Positions 20,934 to 29,815 of a DNA stretch of 64,000 bases are shown in pieces; within the stretch, counting starts at the first letter, position 1, and each line of letters opens with the position of its first letter. The DNA is from Thermodesulfovibrio sp. (GTDB lineage: Bacteria; Nitrospirota; Thermodesulfovibrionia; Thermodesulfovibrionales; Thermodesulfovibrionaceae), in contig JANXBK010000002.1 in the NCBI GenBank assembly GCA_025057595.1, positions 32,855-96,854 on the forward strand. The letters are read 5' to 3'. The translations under genes and the position numbers were made by a program. Under the pieces are notes generated by a model that did not search any database, was not told where the DNA came from, and was given only the letters and a program-made list of their open reading frames with translations.

Positions 20934-22392
20934 TGTAGAAGTAACATATCAGACATTATCACAGTATTTAAATGAAGTTCGTGAGATAATACAAGAGCAT
21001 ACTGATCTTCGTTGGATTGTTGCCGAGGTAGCAAAAGTTGATATAGATAAAAATGGACATTATCGGTTTGAACTAGTAGAAAAAAAGGACAATGAAATAA
21101 TTGCTCAAGCTGATGCTGTTGTTTGGCGTAGCAACATAGGCACAGTCTATGATTTTATCAATAACACTGGTATGAATTTACAAAAAGGCATAAAAATACT
21201 CTTTCTTGGTAAAGCTATATTTCATGAAAAACATGGATTTAAGTTAAATATTCTTCAAATAGATCCATCCTATACAGTCGGAGATATGGCTTTAAAGAAA
21301 AAGGAAGTAATAGAAAGACTTACTAAAGAAGGATTAATCGATAAAAATAAGAGTATAGAAATTCCTTTAGTAATTCAAAGAATTGCTGTTGTTTCAAGTG
21401 AATATGCTGCAGGCTATGAGGATTTTTTAAAAATTTTAAGAGAAAATAGTTATGGATTTAAGTTCTATATAAAGCTCTTTGATGCCTTTGTTCAAGGTGA
21501 AAGCGCTGTATCCTCATTAGTTCAAGCCTTCCAAGACTGTAAAGCAGAAGCCAACCTTTTTGATGTAGTTGTCTTAATTCGTGGAGGAGGCTCAGTAGCA
21601 GATTTAGCATGCTTTAATGAGTATGAGCTTGCAAAGACAATAGCATTGATGCCTATTCCAATCTTTACAGGAATAGGACATACAAGAGATGAAACAGTAG
21701 CCGACTTTGTTTCATCAAAAAGCTTTAAGACACCTTCTGAAGTAGCAAAATTCATAATTGAACGGGCTGTGGAGTTTGACACAAAGATTGAAAATCTTAA
21801 AAAATCTATAATTCATAGAACAGAAACTCTTTTAAAGATTGAGCTTTCAAAAAATGAAGGTTTAATTAATAGATTTCAAATTGCAGGTAAAAACCTAAAA
21901 GAAAGATTAGCAAAAAATTTTGAGCTCCTTATTAAAACTCTTCATAATAGCACATTAAAAAAGGTTCACAGTCAAAGAGAAAAAATCTTCTCCATTAAAC
22001 ACGAGCTCCTCAGACAAACAAATCTTTGCATTAAATCAGAGGAGATAAAAATGACAAATATTGAAAATAAATTAAAAAATAAAATGGAAGAACATATAAA
22101 TAAAACAAATTTTAAGTTAAGCTCCTTTAAGGATAAAATTGTGGCAAAGATAAGCAATATTCTAACAATTAAAAATCTTCAGATTGAAGGATATGGAGAA
22201 AAACTGAATCTTTTACATCCAGAAAATATTCTTAAAAGAGGCTACAGTATTACTTATGTAAACGGAAGGGTTTTAAAAAACTCTAAGGATGTCAAAGTAG
22301 GCAGTAAAGTACAGATTCAACTTTACAGAGGAAAAATTTTAGGAAATGTTATCAAAAAGGAGGAAGAGCATGGAGAACTTAAACTATTCTAA
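20926..22392 (+). CDS. xseA: Exodeoxyribonuclease VII large subunit
   Basis: 488 residues. It degrades single-stranded DNA from both ends together with XseB. An N-terminal OB fold (about 1-105) includes [11 protein letters not shown] and [10 protein letters not shown]. The catalytic domain (about 130-300) has [41 protein letters not shown] and [16 protein letters not shown] long coiled-coil region and a C-terminal Ile/Lys-rich segment ending [12 protein letters not shown] follow. Overlaps pdxJ upstream and xseB downstream, keeping the two subunits coupled. Confidence 0.96.
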   Translation: MFNVEVTYQTLSQYLNEVREIIQEHTDLRWIVAEVAKVDIDKNGHYRFELVEKKDNEIIAQADAVVWRSNIGTVYDFINNTGMNLQKGIKILFLGKAIFHEKHGFKLNILQIDPSYTVGDMALKKKEVIERLTKEGLIDKNKSIEIPLVIQRIAVVSSEYAAGYEDFLKILRENSYGFKFYIKLFDAFVQGESAVSSLVQAFQDCKAEANLFDVVVLIRGGGSVADLACFNEYELAKTIALMPIPIFTGIGHTRDETVADFVSSKSFKTPSEVAKFIIERAVEFDTKIENLKKSIIHRTETLLKIELSKNEGLINRFQIAGKNLKERLAKNFELLIKTLHNSTLKKVHSQREKIFSIKHELLRQTNLCIKSEEIKMTNIENKLKNKMEEHINKTNFKLSSFKDKIVAKISNILTIKNLQIEGYGEKLNLLHPENILKRGYSITYVNGRVLKNSKDVKVGSKVQIQLYRGKILGNVIKKEEEHGELKLF

Positions 22393-22591
22393 GGCAATAA
22401 AGGAGATTGAAGAAATATTAAGATATATAGAGTCTCAAGAAGTAGATGTGGATATTCTTGTTGAGAAAGTTAAAAGAGCTGCAGAACTTATTCGTTTCTG
22501 TAAAAATAAGCTTAAAGTAGCCCAACATGAGTTACATAAAACCCTTATAGAGCTTGAGGAAAATGCAATTTCAGATATTGAGCCTTTTTAG
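22370..22591 (+). CDS. xseB: Exodeoxyribonuclease VII small subunit
   Basis: 73 residues from the ATG at 22370, which has AAGGAGGAAG just upstream; an earlier in-frame start at 22346 is less likely. It is a short helical protein that binds XseA in several copies. Family hallmarks are [17 protein letters not shown] near the N-terminus and a CKNKLKVAQ segment. It overlaps xseA by 23 bases and is followed by trmJ after 2 bases. Confidence 0.93.
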   Translation: MENLNYSKAIKEIEEILRYIESQEVDVDILVEKVKRAAELIRFCKNKLKVAQHELHKTLIELEENAISDIEPF

Positions 22592-22593
22592 CT

Positions 22594-23316
22594 ATGTCTT
22601 GGAAACAAAATATATATTTTGTTCTTGTTGAACCAAAAGAACCCGGCAATATAGGCTCTTCTGCAAGAGCAATAAAAAATATGGGATTTACAAGGCTTGT
22701 TCTTATTAATCCCCCTCTCCTGTCAGATGAAGCCTACTGGATGGCATGGGCAAGCAAAGACATTCTTGAACAAGCAGAGATTTATAAGGGTCTTGATGAC
22801 GCCCTAATGGATAAAGCTTTAGTGGTTGGAACAACAAGAAGAAGAGGCTCAAAAAGAGGGGTAATAGTTGATGTTCGTCAAGGAGTAAAAAGAGTTTATG
22901 AGGTTTCCCAACAAAACAAAGTAGCATTGCTTTTTGGACGAGAAGATAAAGGACTTTTTAATGAAGAAATTGAAAAATGCGGGTATCTTATGACAATTCC
23001 TACATCAGAGCTACAGCCATCATTAAACTTAAGTCAAGCAGTACTTCTTGTTGCCTATGAGCTTATGAGATGTGAAGAGTTTAAAGACTATCATATGGAA
23101 AGACAGTTTTATATAGATCAAGCAGAGCTTAACAAGTTTTATGAAAGGCTTAAGTCTGTTTTAAAAAAAATTGGATATATTCCTGAAAATCCTGATATCG
23201 AAAAGAGAATAATAAATAATTTTAAACATCTTTTCGGTAGAACAGGACTTGCTTTTTGGGAGCTGAAACTTCTTCATGGATTATTAAGTCATATTGAGGA
23301 AAACTGCCTTGATTGA
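22594..23316 (+). CDS. trmJ: TrmH-family RNA methyltransferase, TrmJ-like
   Basis: 240 residues, a SPOUT-class enzyme. TrmJ methylates the 2'-OH of residue 32 in the tRNA anticodon loop with SAM. The N-terminal PGNIGSSARAIKNMGF and the C-terminal knot motifs LLFGREDKGL and LNLSQAVLLVAYE are the family signature. The C-terminal 80 residues look helical, as in TrmJ. The exact tRNA position cannot be read from sequence. It sits between xseB and acpS with overlaps, and its start has no strong RBS. Confidence 0.88.
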   Translation: MSWKQNIYFVLVEPKEPGNIGSSARAIKNMGFTRLVLINPPLLSDEAYWMAWASKDILEQAEIYKGLDDALMDKALVVGTTRRRGSKRGVIVDVRQGVKRVYEVSQQNKVALLFGREDKGLFNEEIEKCGYLMTIPTSELQPSLNLSQAVLLVAYELMRCEEFKDYHMERQFYIDQAELNKFYERLKSVLKKIGYIPENPDIEKRIINNFKHLFGRTGLAFWELKLLHGLLSHIEENCLD

Positions 23317-23659
23317 GGGAGTTGGAGTAGATATTGTTTCTGTAGAAAGAGTCAGAAAACTCTATCAAAGATTTGGAAGTAAATTTTTACGCAAAATCTT
23401 TTCTGAGGAAGAGATATCTTATAGTTTCAACCACTCAAATCCATTTCCCCATCTTGCAGCCCGTTTTGCAGTGAAAGAGGCTGTCATAAAAGCTCTAAAA
23501 AAACCTAAAGGATTAACCTTCAAAGATATTAAAGTAGTGAACAATACTGATGGCTCACCAAAAGTAGTTTTACCTGAAAATTTTAGAAAAAAAATTCTTA
23601 TAAGCATCTCCCACGAAAAAAAGTATACTGTTGCATTTGTTGTTGTAATACCCTATTAA
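23309..23659 (+). CDS. acpS: Holo-[acyl-carrier-protein] synthase
   Basis: About 116 residues from a TTG at 23309, which has TTGAGGA 8 bases upstream; a TTG at 23294 is an alternative start. It moves 4'-phosphopantetheine from CoA to acyl carrier protein. The Mg2+ ligands lie in GVGVDIV (Asp8) and in RFAVKEAVIKAL (Glu of FAVKEA). The C-terminal ISISHEKKYTVAFVV is typical. It overlaps the trmJ end by 8 bases. A 42-base gap follows before greA. Confidence 0.92.
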   Translation: MIEGVGVDIVSVERVRKLYQRFGSKFLRKIFSEEEISYSFNHSNPFPHLAARFAVKEAVIKALKKPKGLTFKDIKVVNNTDGSPKVVLPENFRKKILISISHEKKYTVAFVVVIPY

Positions 23660-23701
23660 ACTTTGATAAATTAAAATATTAAGAAAGTAGGAGGAAGGTC
23701 T

Positions 23702-24175
23702 ATGGAGAGAATACCTATGACGCCTGAGGGATATGCAAAGCTTAAAGAGGAGCTTGAAAGATTAATAAAAATTGAAAGACCAGCAATAATTCAAGCAATT
23801 GCTGAGGCGAGAGCTCATGGGGATCTTTCAGAGAATGCAGAGTATCATGCTGCAAGGGAAAAACAATCTTTTATTGAGGGAAGAATTCAAGAACTTCAAG
23901 CAAAGCTTGCCCGTGCCTATGTTATTGATCCATCAAGAATAAATCAAAACAAAGTTGCTTTTGGTGCTAAAGTAAAAGTTGTTGATGTTGATACAGGAGA
24001 AGAAAAGATATTTCATCTTGTGGGACAAGAGGAGGCTGATGTTAAAAATGGAAAAATTTCAATAACATCTCCTGTAGGAAAAGCACTAATCGGGAAAGAA
24101 GTAGGCGAGCAAGTCACAATTAAAGCTCCTGCAAGAGTAATAAACTACGAGATCTTATCAATAAGCTTTGAATAA
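23702..24175 (+). CDS. greA: Transcription elongation factor GreA
   Basis: 157 residues, the normal length. GreA enters the RNA-polymerase secondary channel and stimulates cleavage of backtracked RNA. The N-terminal coiled coil carries the acidic tip in [20 protein letters not shown], and the C-terminal FKBP-like domain ends [32 protein letters not shown] site lies before the ATG. It overlaps the pyrK start by 8 bases. Confidence 0.97.
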   Translation: MERIPMTPEGYAKLKEELERLIKIERPAIIQAIAEARAHGDLSENAEYHAAREKQSFIEGRIQELQAKLARAYVIDPSRINQNKVAFGAKVKVVDVDTGEEKIFHLVGQEEADVKNGKISITSPVGKALIGKEVGEQVTIKAPARVINYEILSISFE

Positions 24176-24908
24176 ATTTACCCTATCAACTATAGTTGAA
24201 AATAAAGCTCTAAGTAGTGATGTATATTTAATTACTGTGAAACTTCCTTTTAGAATTGATGCAAAGCCAGGACAGTTTTGTATTTTAAGAGTCAATGGTA
24301 GACTGGATCCTCTACTTGGAAGACCTTTTAGTATTTTTGATTTAGAAGGGGAAACAGTAAAGTTTCTTTATAGAATTAAAGGAAAAGGAACAAAGATTTT
24401 AAGCGAGATGAAAGAAAATGAGAAAATTTCTTTTATAGGACCCCTTGGAAAATGGTATCCCTATCCAGAAGGAAATTTCTTAGTTGTAGCTGGTGGAATA
24501 GGCATTGCATCAGTTTACTATTTAATAAAAAAGTTTCCAGAAAGGGCTATTGTTTTTTATGGTGTAAGATTAAAGAATGAGATTTTTTTCTTTGAAGAAA
24601 TAAAAAAATTTGCAAAGGAAATCTATGTATCAACTGAAGAAGGTGAGTTTGGTTATAAGGGAGTTATCACAGAGCTCTTTCAAAATAAAGCAAAAAATCT
24701 TGATCTACCCATCTATGCTTGCGGACCGATGCTAATGATAAAGGAGTTAAAGAAAATAGTTAATGATAGAAAATGCTATGTAGCAGTTGAGGAAAGAATG
24801 GCTTGTGGAGTGGGTGCTTGTCTTGGATGTGTTATAAATACAGTCAATGGATTAAAGAGAGTTTGTACAGATGGGGCAGTCTTTGAGCTAAGGGAGTTAA
24901 TACTATGA
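24168..24908 (+). CDS. pyrK: Dihydroorotate dehydrogenase electron-transfer subunit
   Basis: 246 residues from a TTG start overlapping the greA stop; the RBS is weak, so the start is less sure. PyrK carries FAD and a [2Fe-2S] cluster and passes electrons from PyrD to NAD+. The FAD site is RPFSIFD, the NAD-binding segment is [10 protein letters not shown], and the cluster cysteines are in the C-terminal [10 protein letters not shown] with a fourth Cys in RVCTDG. The partner pyrD follows with a four-base overlap, fixing the assignment. Confidence 0.94.
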   Translation: MNKFTLSTIVENKALSSDVYLITVKLPFRIDAKPGQFCILRVNGRLDPLLGRPFSIFDLEGETVKFLYRIKGKGTKILSEMKENEKISFIGPLGKWYPYPEGNFLVVAGGIGIASVYYLIKKFPERAIVFYGVRLKNEIFFFEEIKKFAKEIYVSTEEGEFGYKGVITELFQNKAKNLDLPIYACGPMLMIKELKKIVNDRKCYVAVEERMACGVGACLGCVINTVNGLKRVCTDGAVFELRELIL

Positions 24909-25840
24909 AGCCGTCTCTTAAGGTAAAAATAGGTAGTTTGGAATTAAAAAATCCTGTTCTTACAGCTTCAGGAACCTTTGGTTATGGTTTAGAGTACTCT
25001 CAATTTATAGATTTAAATCTTTTGGGTGGAATTATTATAAAAGGACTTTCTTTAAAACCGAAAAAAGGAAATCCTCCTCCAAGGATATATGAAACTCCCT
25101 GTGGAATGCTTAACTCAATTGGCTTACAAAACATTGGATATGAAGCTTTTGTCAAAGAAAAGCTTCCATTTCTAAGAAAGTTTAACACAAAAATTGTTGT
25201 AAACTTCTTTGGAGAAAATCTTGATGAATACATTGAGATAGCTAATAAATTAAGTAAAACTGATGGAGTAGATGCTTTAGAAATGAATATCTCTTGTCCA
25301 AATAAGGAAACTAAGTGGAGAAAAATGGGTACTGAGCCTGAGCTATTAAGAAAAGCAGTCAAAGAAGTAAGAGCTGTAGTAAATAAAACCCTGATTGTGA
25401 AACTTACTCCTCAAGTTACTGATATAGCCTATATGGCAAAAATAGTAGAAGATGAAGGGGCTGATGCTGTCTCTCTAATAAATACTTTTCCAGCAATGGT
25501 AGTAGATATAAAAACCCGCAGTTCAGTTTTAGGAACACTGACAGGAGGTCTTTCAGGTCCTGCAATCAGACCGATTGCTGTAAGAGCTACATGGGAAGTC
25601 TGCAAAGCAGTTAAAATTCCTGTAATTGGAATAGGAGGTATTGTAGACTACTCTGATGCTCTCCAATTCTTAATTGTGGGTGCTAAAGCAGTTGCGGTAG
25701 GAACAGCAAACTTTATAAATCCCTATGCTACTGTTGAAATAATTGAAGGAATTGAGAGATTTCTTATTGAAGAAGGGATAAATAATATAAACGATATAAT
25801 TGGCAGTATAAATGAAAAGGCTAATAACGCTTACAACTGA
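24905..25840 (+). CDS. pyrD: Dihydroorotate dehydrogenase, NAD-linked class 1B
   Basis: 311 residues, an FMN TIM barrel. It oxidises dihydroorotate to orotate in pyrimidine synthesis, using NAD+ through PyrK. The catalytic cysteine lies in EMNISCPN. KLTPQVTD, the GLSGPAIRPIAVR segment and VIGIGGIVDY bind FMN and substrate. Adjacent pyrK identifies it as the 1B type. The 3' end overlaps the next gene by 29 bases. Confidence 0.97.
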   Translation: MKPSLKVKIGSLELKNPVLTASGTFGYGLEYSQFIDLNLLGGIIIKGLSLKPKKGNPPPRIYETPCGMLNSIGLQNIGYEAFVKEKLPFLRKFNTKIVVNFFGENLDEYIEIANKLSKTDGVDALEMNISCPNKETKWRKMGTEPELLRKAVKEVRAVVNKTLIVKLTPQVTDIAYMAKIVEDEGADAVSLINTFPAMVVDIKTRSSVLGTLTGGLSGPAIRPIAVRATWEVCKAVKIPVIGIGGIVDYSDALQFLIVGAKAVAVGTANFINPYATVEIIEGIERFLIEEGINNINDIIGSINEKANNAYN

Positions 25841-26585
25841 TTTTGGATATAAAGATCCTTTCGTAGGTCAAATGAAAGGAGTTATACTCTCAATAAATCC
25901 AAAAGCACAAATAGTTGATATCACTCATGATATTCCCTCCCATAGCATTGAAGATGCAGCTAGAGTTTTATGGCAAAGTTTTAGATACTTTCCAAAAAAG
26001 ACAATCCATATTGTAGTTGTTGACCCAGGGGTCGGCTCTCAAAGAAAGGCTTTAGCAGTTAAAGCATTAAATCACTACTTTTTCGCGCCTAACAACGGAG
26101 TTTTAACTCCTATATTTAGAAAAAGCATTTTTAAAGCCTACTCAATAGAAAATGAAAAATATATATTAAAAAAAGACAGTCCTACATTTCAGGGAAGAGA
26201 TTTGTTTTCAGCAGCTGCTGCTTGGCTTTCAAGGGGAATAAATATTGAAGAGTTAGGACCAGAAATTAAAGAGCCGCTGCTAATCAGTATTGATGAGGCT
26301 TATACATTAGGAAACAAGATCATAGGTAAGGTAGTTTATATAGACAAATTTGGTAATGCGATTACAAATATAGAAGCACCAAGAGAAAAAATAAAAGAAG
26401 TAAGATTCAGAGATTTAAGATTGCCAGTTGTAAAATGCTATGAAGAATGTAAAGACTCTCCAGCAGCCACTGTTAACAGTGATGGCTATATTGAAATCTT
26501 TGTTTATATGGGAAATGTCACAGAGCTACTAAGAATAAAAAAGAGCGAACCAGTAGAGGTGATTATTAATGGATCAGATAGTTAA
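25812..26585 (+). CDS. SAM hydroxide adenosyltransferase (DUF62 family)
   Basis: 257 residues. The family cleaves S-adenosylmethionine to adenosine and methionine with hydroxide; fluorinases and chlorinases are relatives. N-terminal LTTDFGYKDPFVGQMKG, THDIPSH, VVDPGVGS and the NNGVL loop are the family motifs, and IDKFGNAITNI lies in the C-terminal beta domain. No halogenase-specific loop is evident, so hydrolysis is the simpler reading. It overlaps pyrD by 29 bases and hslO by 17. The physiological role of these enzymes is unclear. Confidence 0.9.
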   Translation: MKRLITLTTDFGYKDPFVGQMKGVILSINPKAQIVDITHDIPSHSIEDAARVLWQSFRYFPKKTIHIVVVDPGVGSQRKALAVKALNHYFFAPNNGVLTPIFRKSIFKAYSIENEKYILKKDSPTFQGRDLFSAAAAWLSRGINIEELGPEIKEPLLISIDEAYTLGNKIIGKVVYIDKFGNAITNIEAPREKIKEVRFRDLRLPVVKCYEECKDSPAATVNSDGYIEIFVYMGNVTELLRIKKSEPVEVIINGSDS

Positions 26586-27432
26586 GGGTTTAATAAAAGA
26601 TGAAAATATTATAGTAGCAGCAGCAGTTTGCACAGAAACAGTAGAGTATGCAAGAAAAATTCACGATACATGGCCCACATCAACTGCTGCATTAGGAAGA
26701 GTTATAACGGGAGCTGTACTTTTAGCATCAAATCTAAAAGACGGACAAAAAGTAATGATACAGGTAAAAGGTAATGGCCCTCTACAGGAAGTTGTAGCTG
26801 AATGTGATTGGCTTTACAGAGTTCGTGGCTACGTAAAAAAACCACATATTTATATGGGACTTAAGGGAGAAAAGATTGATGTTGGTAGAGCTATTGGTAA
26901 AGGTTTTTTAAATGTAATAAGAGATTTAGGTTTAAGAGAGTATTATCAAAGCAGTGTATCACTTCAAACAGGAGAAATAGCAACTGATCTGGCCTACTAC
27001 TTAAATATTTCAGAACAGATTCCTTCTGCTGTCTCCTTGGGAGTCTTTATTGAAACAGACAACTCAGTAAAGGCTGCTGGAGGATTTATAATACAAACAC
27101 TTCCTGAAACAAAACCTGAAATAATCGATTTTCTTGAAAGAAAACTGTCTGAAGTTCAACCTGCCTCAACAATGATCTTAAGTGGTATGGATCCTTTAGA
27201 AATGCTTAAAGAAGCTGTAGGGCTTCCAATTGAAGTATTACAAACAAGTAAGATCATTTATTATTGTCCTTGTTCTAAAGAAAGAGCTCTCGGTGCTATT
27301 ATTACTCTTGGTAGAGATGAAATTCAAGAGATGATAAGTAAAGGACAAACTGTGGATATAGAGTGTTATTTTTGTAAGAAAAAATATCAAATTACTGTTG
27401 AAGAGCTTAAAAATTTAGTTAAAGAACTTTAA
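26569..27432 (+). CDS. hslO: Hsp33 redox-regulated chaperone
   Basis: 287 residues, a cytoplasmic holdase activated by oxidation. The C-terminal zinc-binding redox switch has Cys233 and Cys235 (CPC) and Cys266 and Cys269 (CYFC). In the N-terminal domain VKGNGPLQEVVAECD and VSLQTGEIATDLAYYL are typical. It is the last gene of the plus-strand run and its stop overlaps the pckG stop by four bases. Hsp33 fits an anaerobe facing occasional oxidative stress. Confidence 0.96.
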   Translation: MDQIVKGLIKDENIIVAAAVCTETVEYARKIHDTWPTSTAALGRVITGAVLLASNLKDGQKVMIQVKGNGPLQEVVAECDWLYRVRGYVKKPHIYMGLKGEKIDVGRAIGKGFLNVIRDLGLREYYQSSVSLQTGEIATDLAYYLNISEQIPSAVSLGVFIETDNSVKAAGGFIIQTLPETKPEIIDFLERKLSEVQPASTMILSGMDPLEMLKEAVGLPIEVLQTSKIIYYCPCSKERALGAIITLGRDEIQEMISKGQTVDIECYFCKKKYQITVEELKNLVKEL

Positions 27433-29330
27433 TTAAAACTTTTTTTAGTTCCTTGAAACACATTTATTTCGTATAATTCAAAGGGTGAAATATAATCTCC
27501 TTTTTTTCTTTGAAGTTTTAAAAGTCTTCTTCTTTGTCTTTGAAGAACATCAAAAAGAACTTCAGGAGTATCTTTAATTTCTTTGTAAATTTCCATCATT
27601 CTTTCTATCTTCCTAAGTTGTTCAGGAATTCTTATGGTAAATTGCTTTACATAGTCCTCTTCCTTGTAGTCTTTGTTAAGAACTTTTTTGAAAAGTCTTT
27701 TTAAATCCTCATATTTGGGAATATAACCTGTTGGTGTTTTAATTGCATCTACTTCATTATTAACTCTTAACTCCATCCATTTATACCATACCTTTTTATC
27801 AACTTTTTCGTTTAAAAATTTCCCATCTTTATCTCTTAAGAAGTAATTGACTGAAAAAATTTTTGGTTTTTTCCTCAGTTTTTTACCGAAATCTAAATAC
27901 ATTTTGATATATCTTCCTATTGTAACTGAGAGAAAATCCAGATTCGACATCGGATTAAACTCTCTCTGTGAGGTTGCCTCTAGCACCGCTGCCGTTGGCT
28001 CTGATTCAAGACAAGCACCTTTTGTTATTATACCATGAACCCAATTGAAAGCCTCCTCAACAGGAACCCAAGTATCAGAGTCTCTGCCTCCATAAACAAT
28101 ACCTTCAATAGGCACTCCATTAGGATCTTCGAATTTTGGATCGAGATTTTCAAAAGCCCTCAGCGAAATTGTGAATCTCGCATTTGGATGGGAAGGAGGA
28201 ATATCCTTACCTTTTTCATCTTTCTTCCCTTTATACCATTCACCCGAATAATTTATCCCTTTTTCAGGACAATCTCTTCCGCTTCCAACCCAATAGACTT
28301 CGCCATCTTCACTCATCAAAACATTCGAAAATATCACATCTCCCGGTGTAGTAAGTCCTTTATGGATTAATGGATCATCTGAGGGATTTATCCCTTCAAT
28401 TATTCCAAACATTCCTTTTTCAATATTAACTGCATAGATTTTCCCTTTTTTACTTCTTAGATAAGCAATATCATCACCTATAAGCCTTTCATCTGGCATC
28501 ATAGCAGTGGATGTCTTTCCGCAAAGTGAAGGAAAGGCACCTGTAAAATATGTAACTCTTTTCTTAGGTCCATTAATTCCAATAATCAACATGTGCTCTG
28601 CAAGCCATCCTTCCTTAGAGGCTTTATAAATCGCAAGTCTTAAAGAGAGTTTTTTAAGACCTATTGAATTTCCTCCATACTGAGTATTTATGGAGTAAAC
28701 AGTATTGTCTAAAAGATCTATATAGACTCTTCTCTTGTCAATATTTTTAGAAGTCTTTCTTTCATCTAATTCTCCTGCGCTATGAATAAATTTAAAAAAA
28801 GTAAACTTTTTTCTTTCTTTTAAAAACTCCTCATATCCTTGCCTGTACAGAATATTTTCAGAGTGAACAACGTAGGCAGAATCTGTTAATTGAATACATG
28901 GTATACTAAACTCTGAATTGGCAGGACCAAGCATATAAAAACAGACATAAAGGATTTTGTCTTTCATTATATCCTTCATAAGTTCGTGAATTTCTATAAG
29001 CCCCTCATCTCTTTCTATCCATTCAATATATTTCCCATAATCAACTCCTGCAGGTAGAAGAAACTTTGTATTCTTTCTGTCTCTTGCTTGATCATAATAT
29101 CCATCAAAATGAACTGTATGTCCTTCCATTTTAAGCTTTATCTCTTCACCATCTTCTATAGCTTTTTTTCTTATATATTCGATGTCTTCTGGAGTACCTA
29201 TATTTACATAAATATTTCGGGGATTACATAATTCAGCATATTTTTCTATAAATTTACAAACATCTGCACTTCTTATTTTCATCAATCTTTCATAACTGTT
29301 CTCTAAAAACTTTTCTCTTAGATGTTTCAT
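27429..29330 (-). CDS. pckG: Phosphoenolpyruvate carboxykinase (GTP)
   Basis: 633 residues, the GTP-dependent type. It converts oxaloacetate and GTP to PEP and CO2, the entry to gluconeogenesis, and can run anaplerotically. The P-loop with its mobile-loop cysteine is FPSLCGKTS (266-274, Cys270), followed by the Mg2+/Mn2+ site DERLIGDD (280-287). YGGNSIG (218-224) binds PEP. An AGGAGGAAG site precedes the ATG. It is the last gene of the run from DUF3842 to pckG. Together with gap-pgk it indicates growth on organic acids. Confidence 0.97.
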   Translation of the reverse strand: MKHLREKFLENSYERLMKIRSADVCKFIEKYAELCNPRNIYVNIGTPEDIEYIRKKAIEDGEEIKLKMEGHTVHFDGYYDQARDRKNTKFLLPAGVDYGKYIEWIERDEGLIEIHELMKDIMKDKILYVCFYMLGPANSEFSIPCIQLTDSAYVVHSENILYRQGYEEFLKERKKFTFFKFIHSAGELDERKTSKNIDKRRVYIDLLDNTVYSINTQYGGNSIGLKKLSLRLAIYKASKEGWLAEHMLIIGINGPKKRVTYFTGAFPSLCGKTSTAMMPDERLIGDDIAYLRSKKGKIYAVNIEKGMFGIIEGINPSDDPLIHKGLTTPGDVIFSNVLMSEDGEVYWVGSGRDCPEKGINYSGEWYKGKKDEKGKDIPPSHPNARFTISLRAFENLDPKFEDPNGVPIEGIVYGGRDSDTWVPVEEAFNWVHGIITKGACLESEPTAAVLEATSQREFNPMSNLDFLSVTIGRYIKMYLDFGKKLRKKPKIFSVNYFLRDKDGKFLNEKVDKKVWYKWMELRVNNEVDAIKTPTGYIPKYEDLKRLFKKVLNKDYKEEDYVKQFTIRIPEQLRKIERMMEIYKEIKDTPEVLFDVLQRQRRRLLKLQRKKGDYISPFELYEINVFQGTKKSFN

Positions 29331-29365
29331 TGACTTCCTCCTGCTAAGCTTATATTCTAAACTAG

Positions 29366-29794
29366 TTAAGAAGAGTTGAAATAAGCTTTAAGATTTATAC
29401 GAAAACTGTAGTTGGCAAACTCGTCTTTTTTCTTTATAAAAAGCCATTGATTTGGCTTATCCTTGAGTTTAAGTAAAACAAAATTTCCTTTCAGTATTTT
29501 CCCCTTCATAAATATTTCCCATTTACCCTCTTCAAGAGAGCCTTTTACAGTTTCATACTCTCCATTGTCCCATATATAAACCTCTCCAGCACCGTATTGT
29601 CCTTCAGGTATAATGCCCTCAAAATACCCATACTCAAGAGAGTGGTCTTCTACTTGTATTGCAAGCCTTTTTTCCTCTGGATTCATAGATGGTCCCTTTG
29701 GAATAGCCCACGACTTTAGGACACCATCTTTTTCAAGCCTTAAATCAAAATGAAGATGTGAAGCATGATGTTCATGTACTACAAAATAAGGCAT
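29366..29794 (-). CDS. Stand-alone LigD-type 3'-phosphoesterase domain protein
   Basis: 142 residues, essentially one phosphoesterase domain. In Mycobacterium and Pseudomonas LigD this Mn2+-dependent domain trims 3' ribonucleotides and phosphates during non-homologous end joining. The metal-site motifs HEHHASHLHFDLRLEKDG, KSWAIPKGPS, VEDHSLEYGYFEG, GQYGAGEVYIWD and the C-terminal WLFIKKKDE are all present. No ligase, primase or Ku gene is in the window. It lies between aarF and pckG with a good AAGGAAG site. Free-standing PE proteins are known in archaea and other bacteria. Confidence 0.9.
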   Translation of the reverse strand: MPYFVVHEHHASHLHFDLRLEKDGVLKSWAIPKGPSMNPEEKRLAIQVEDHSLEYGYFEGIIPEGQYGAGEVYIWDNGEYETVKGSLEEGKWEIFMKGKILKGNFVLLKLKDKPNQWLFIKKKDEFANYSFRINLKAYFNSS

Positions 29795-29815
29795 TTAAAA
29801 CTTCCTTATGAATCA

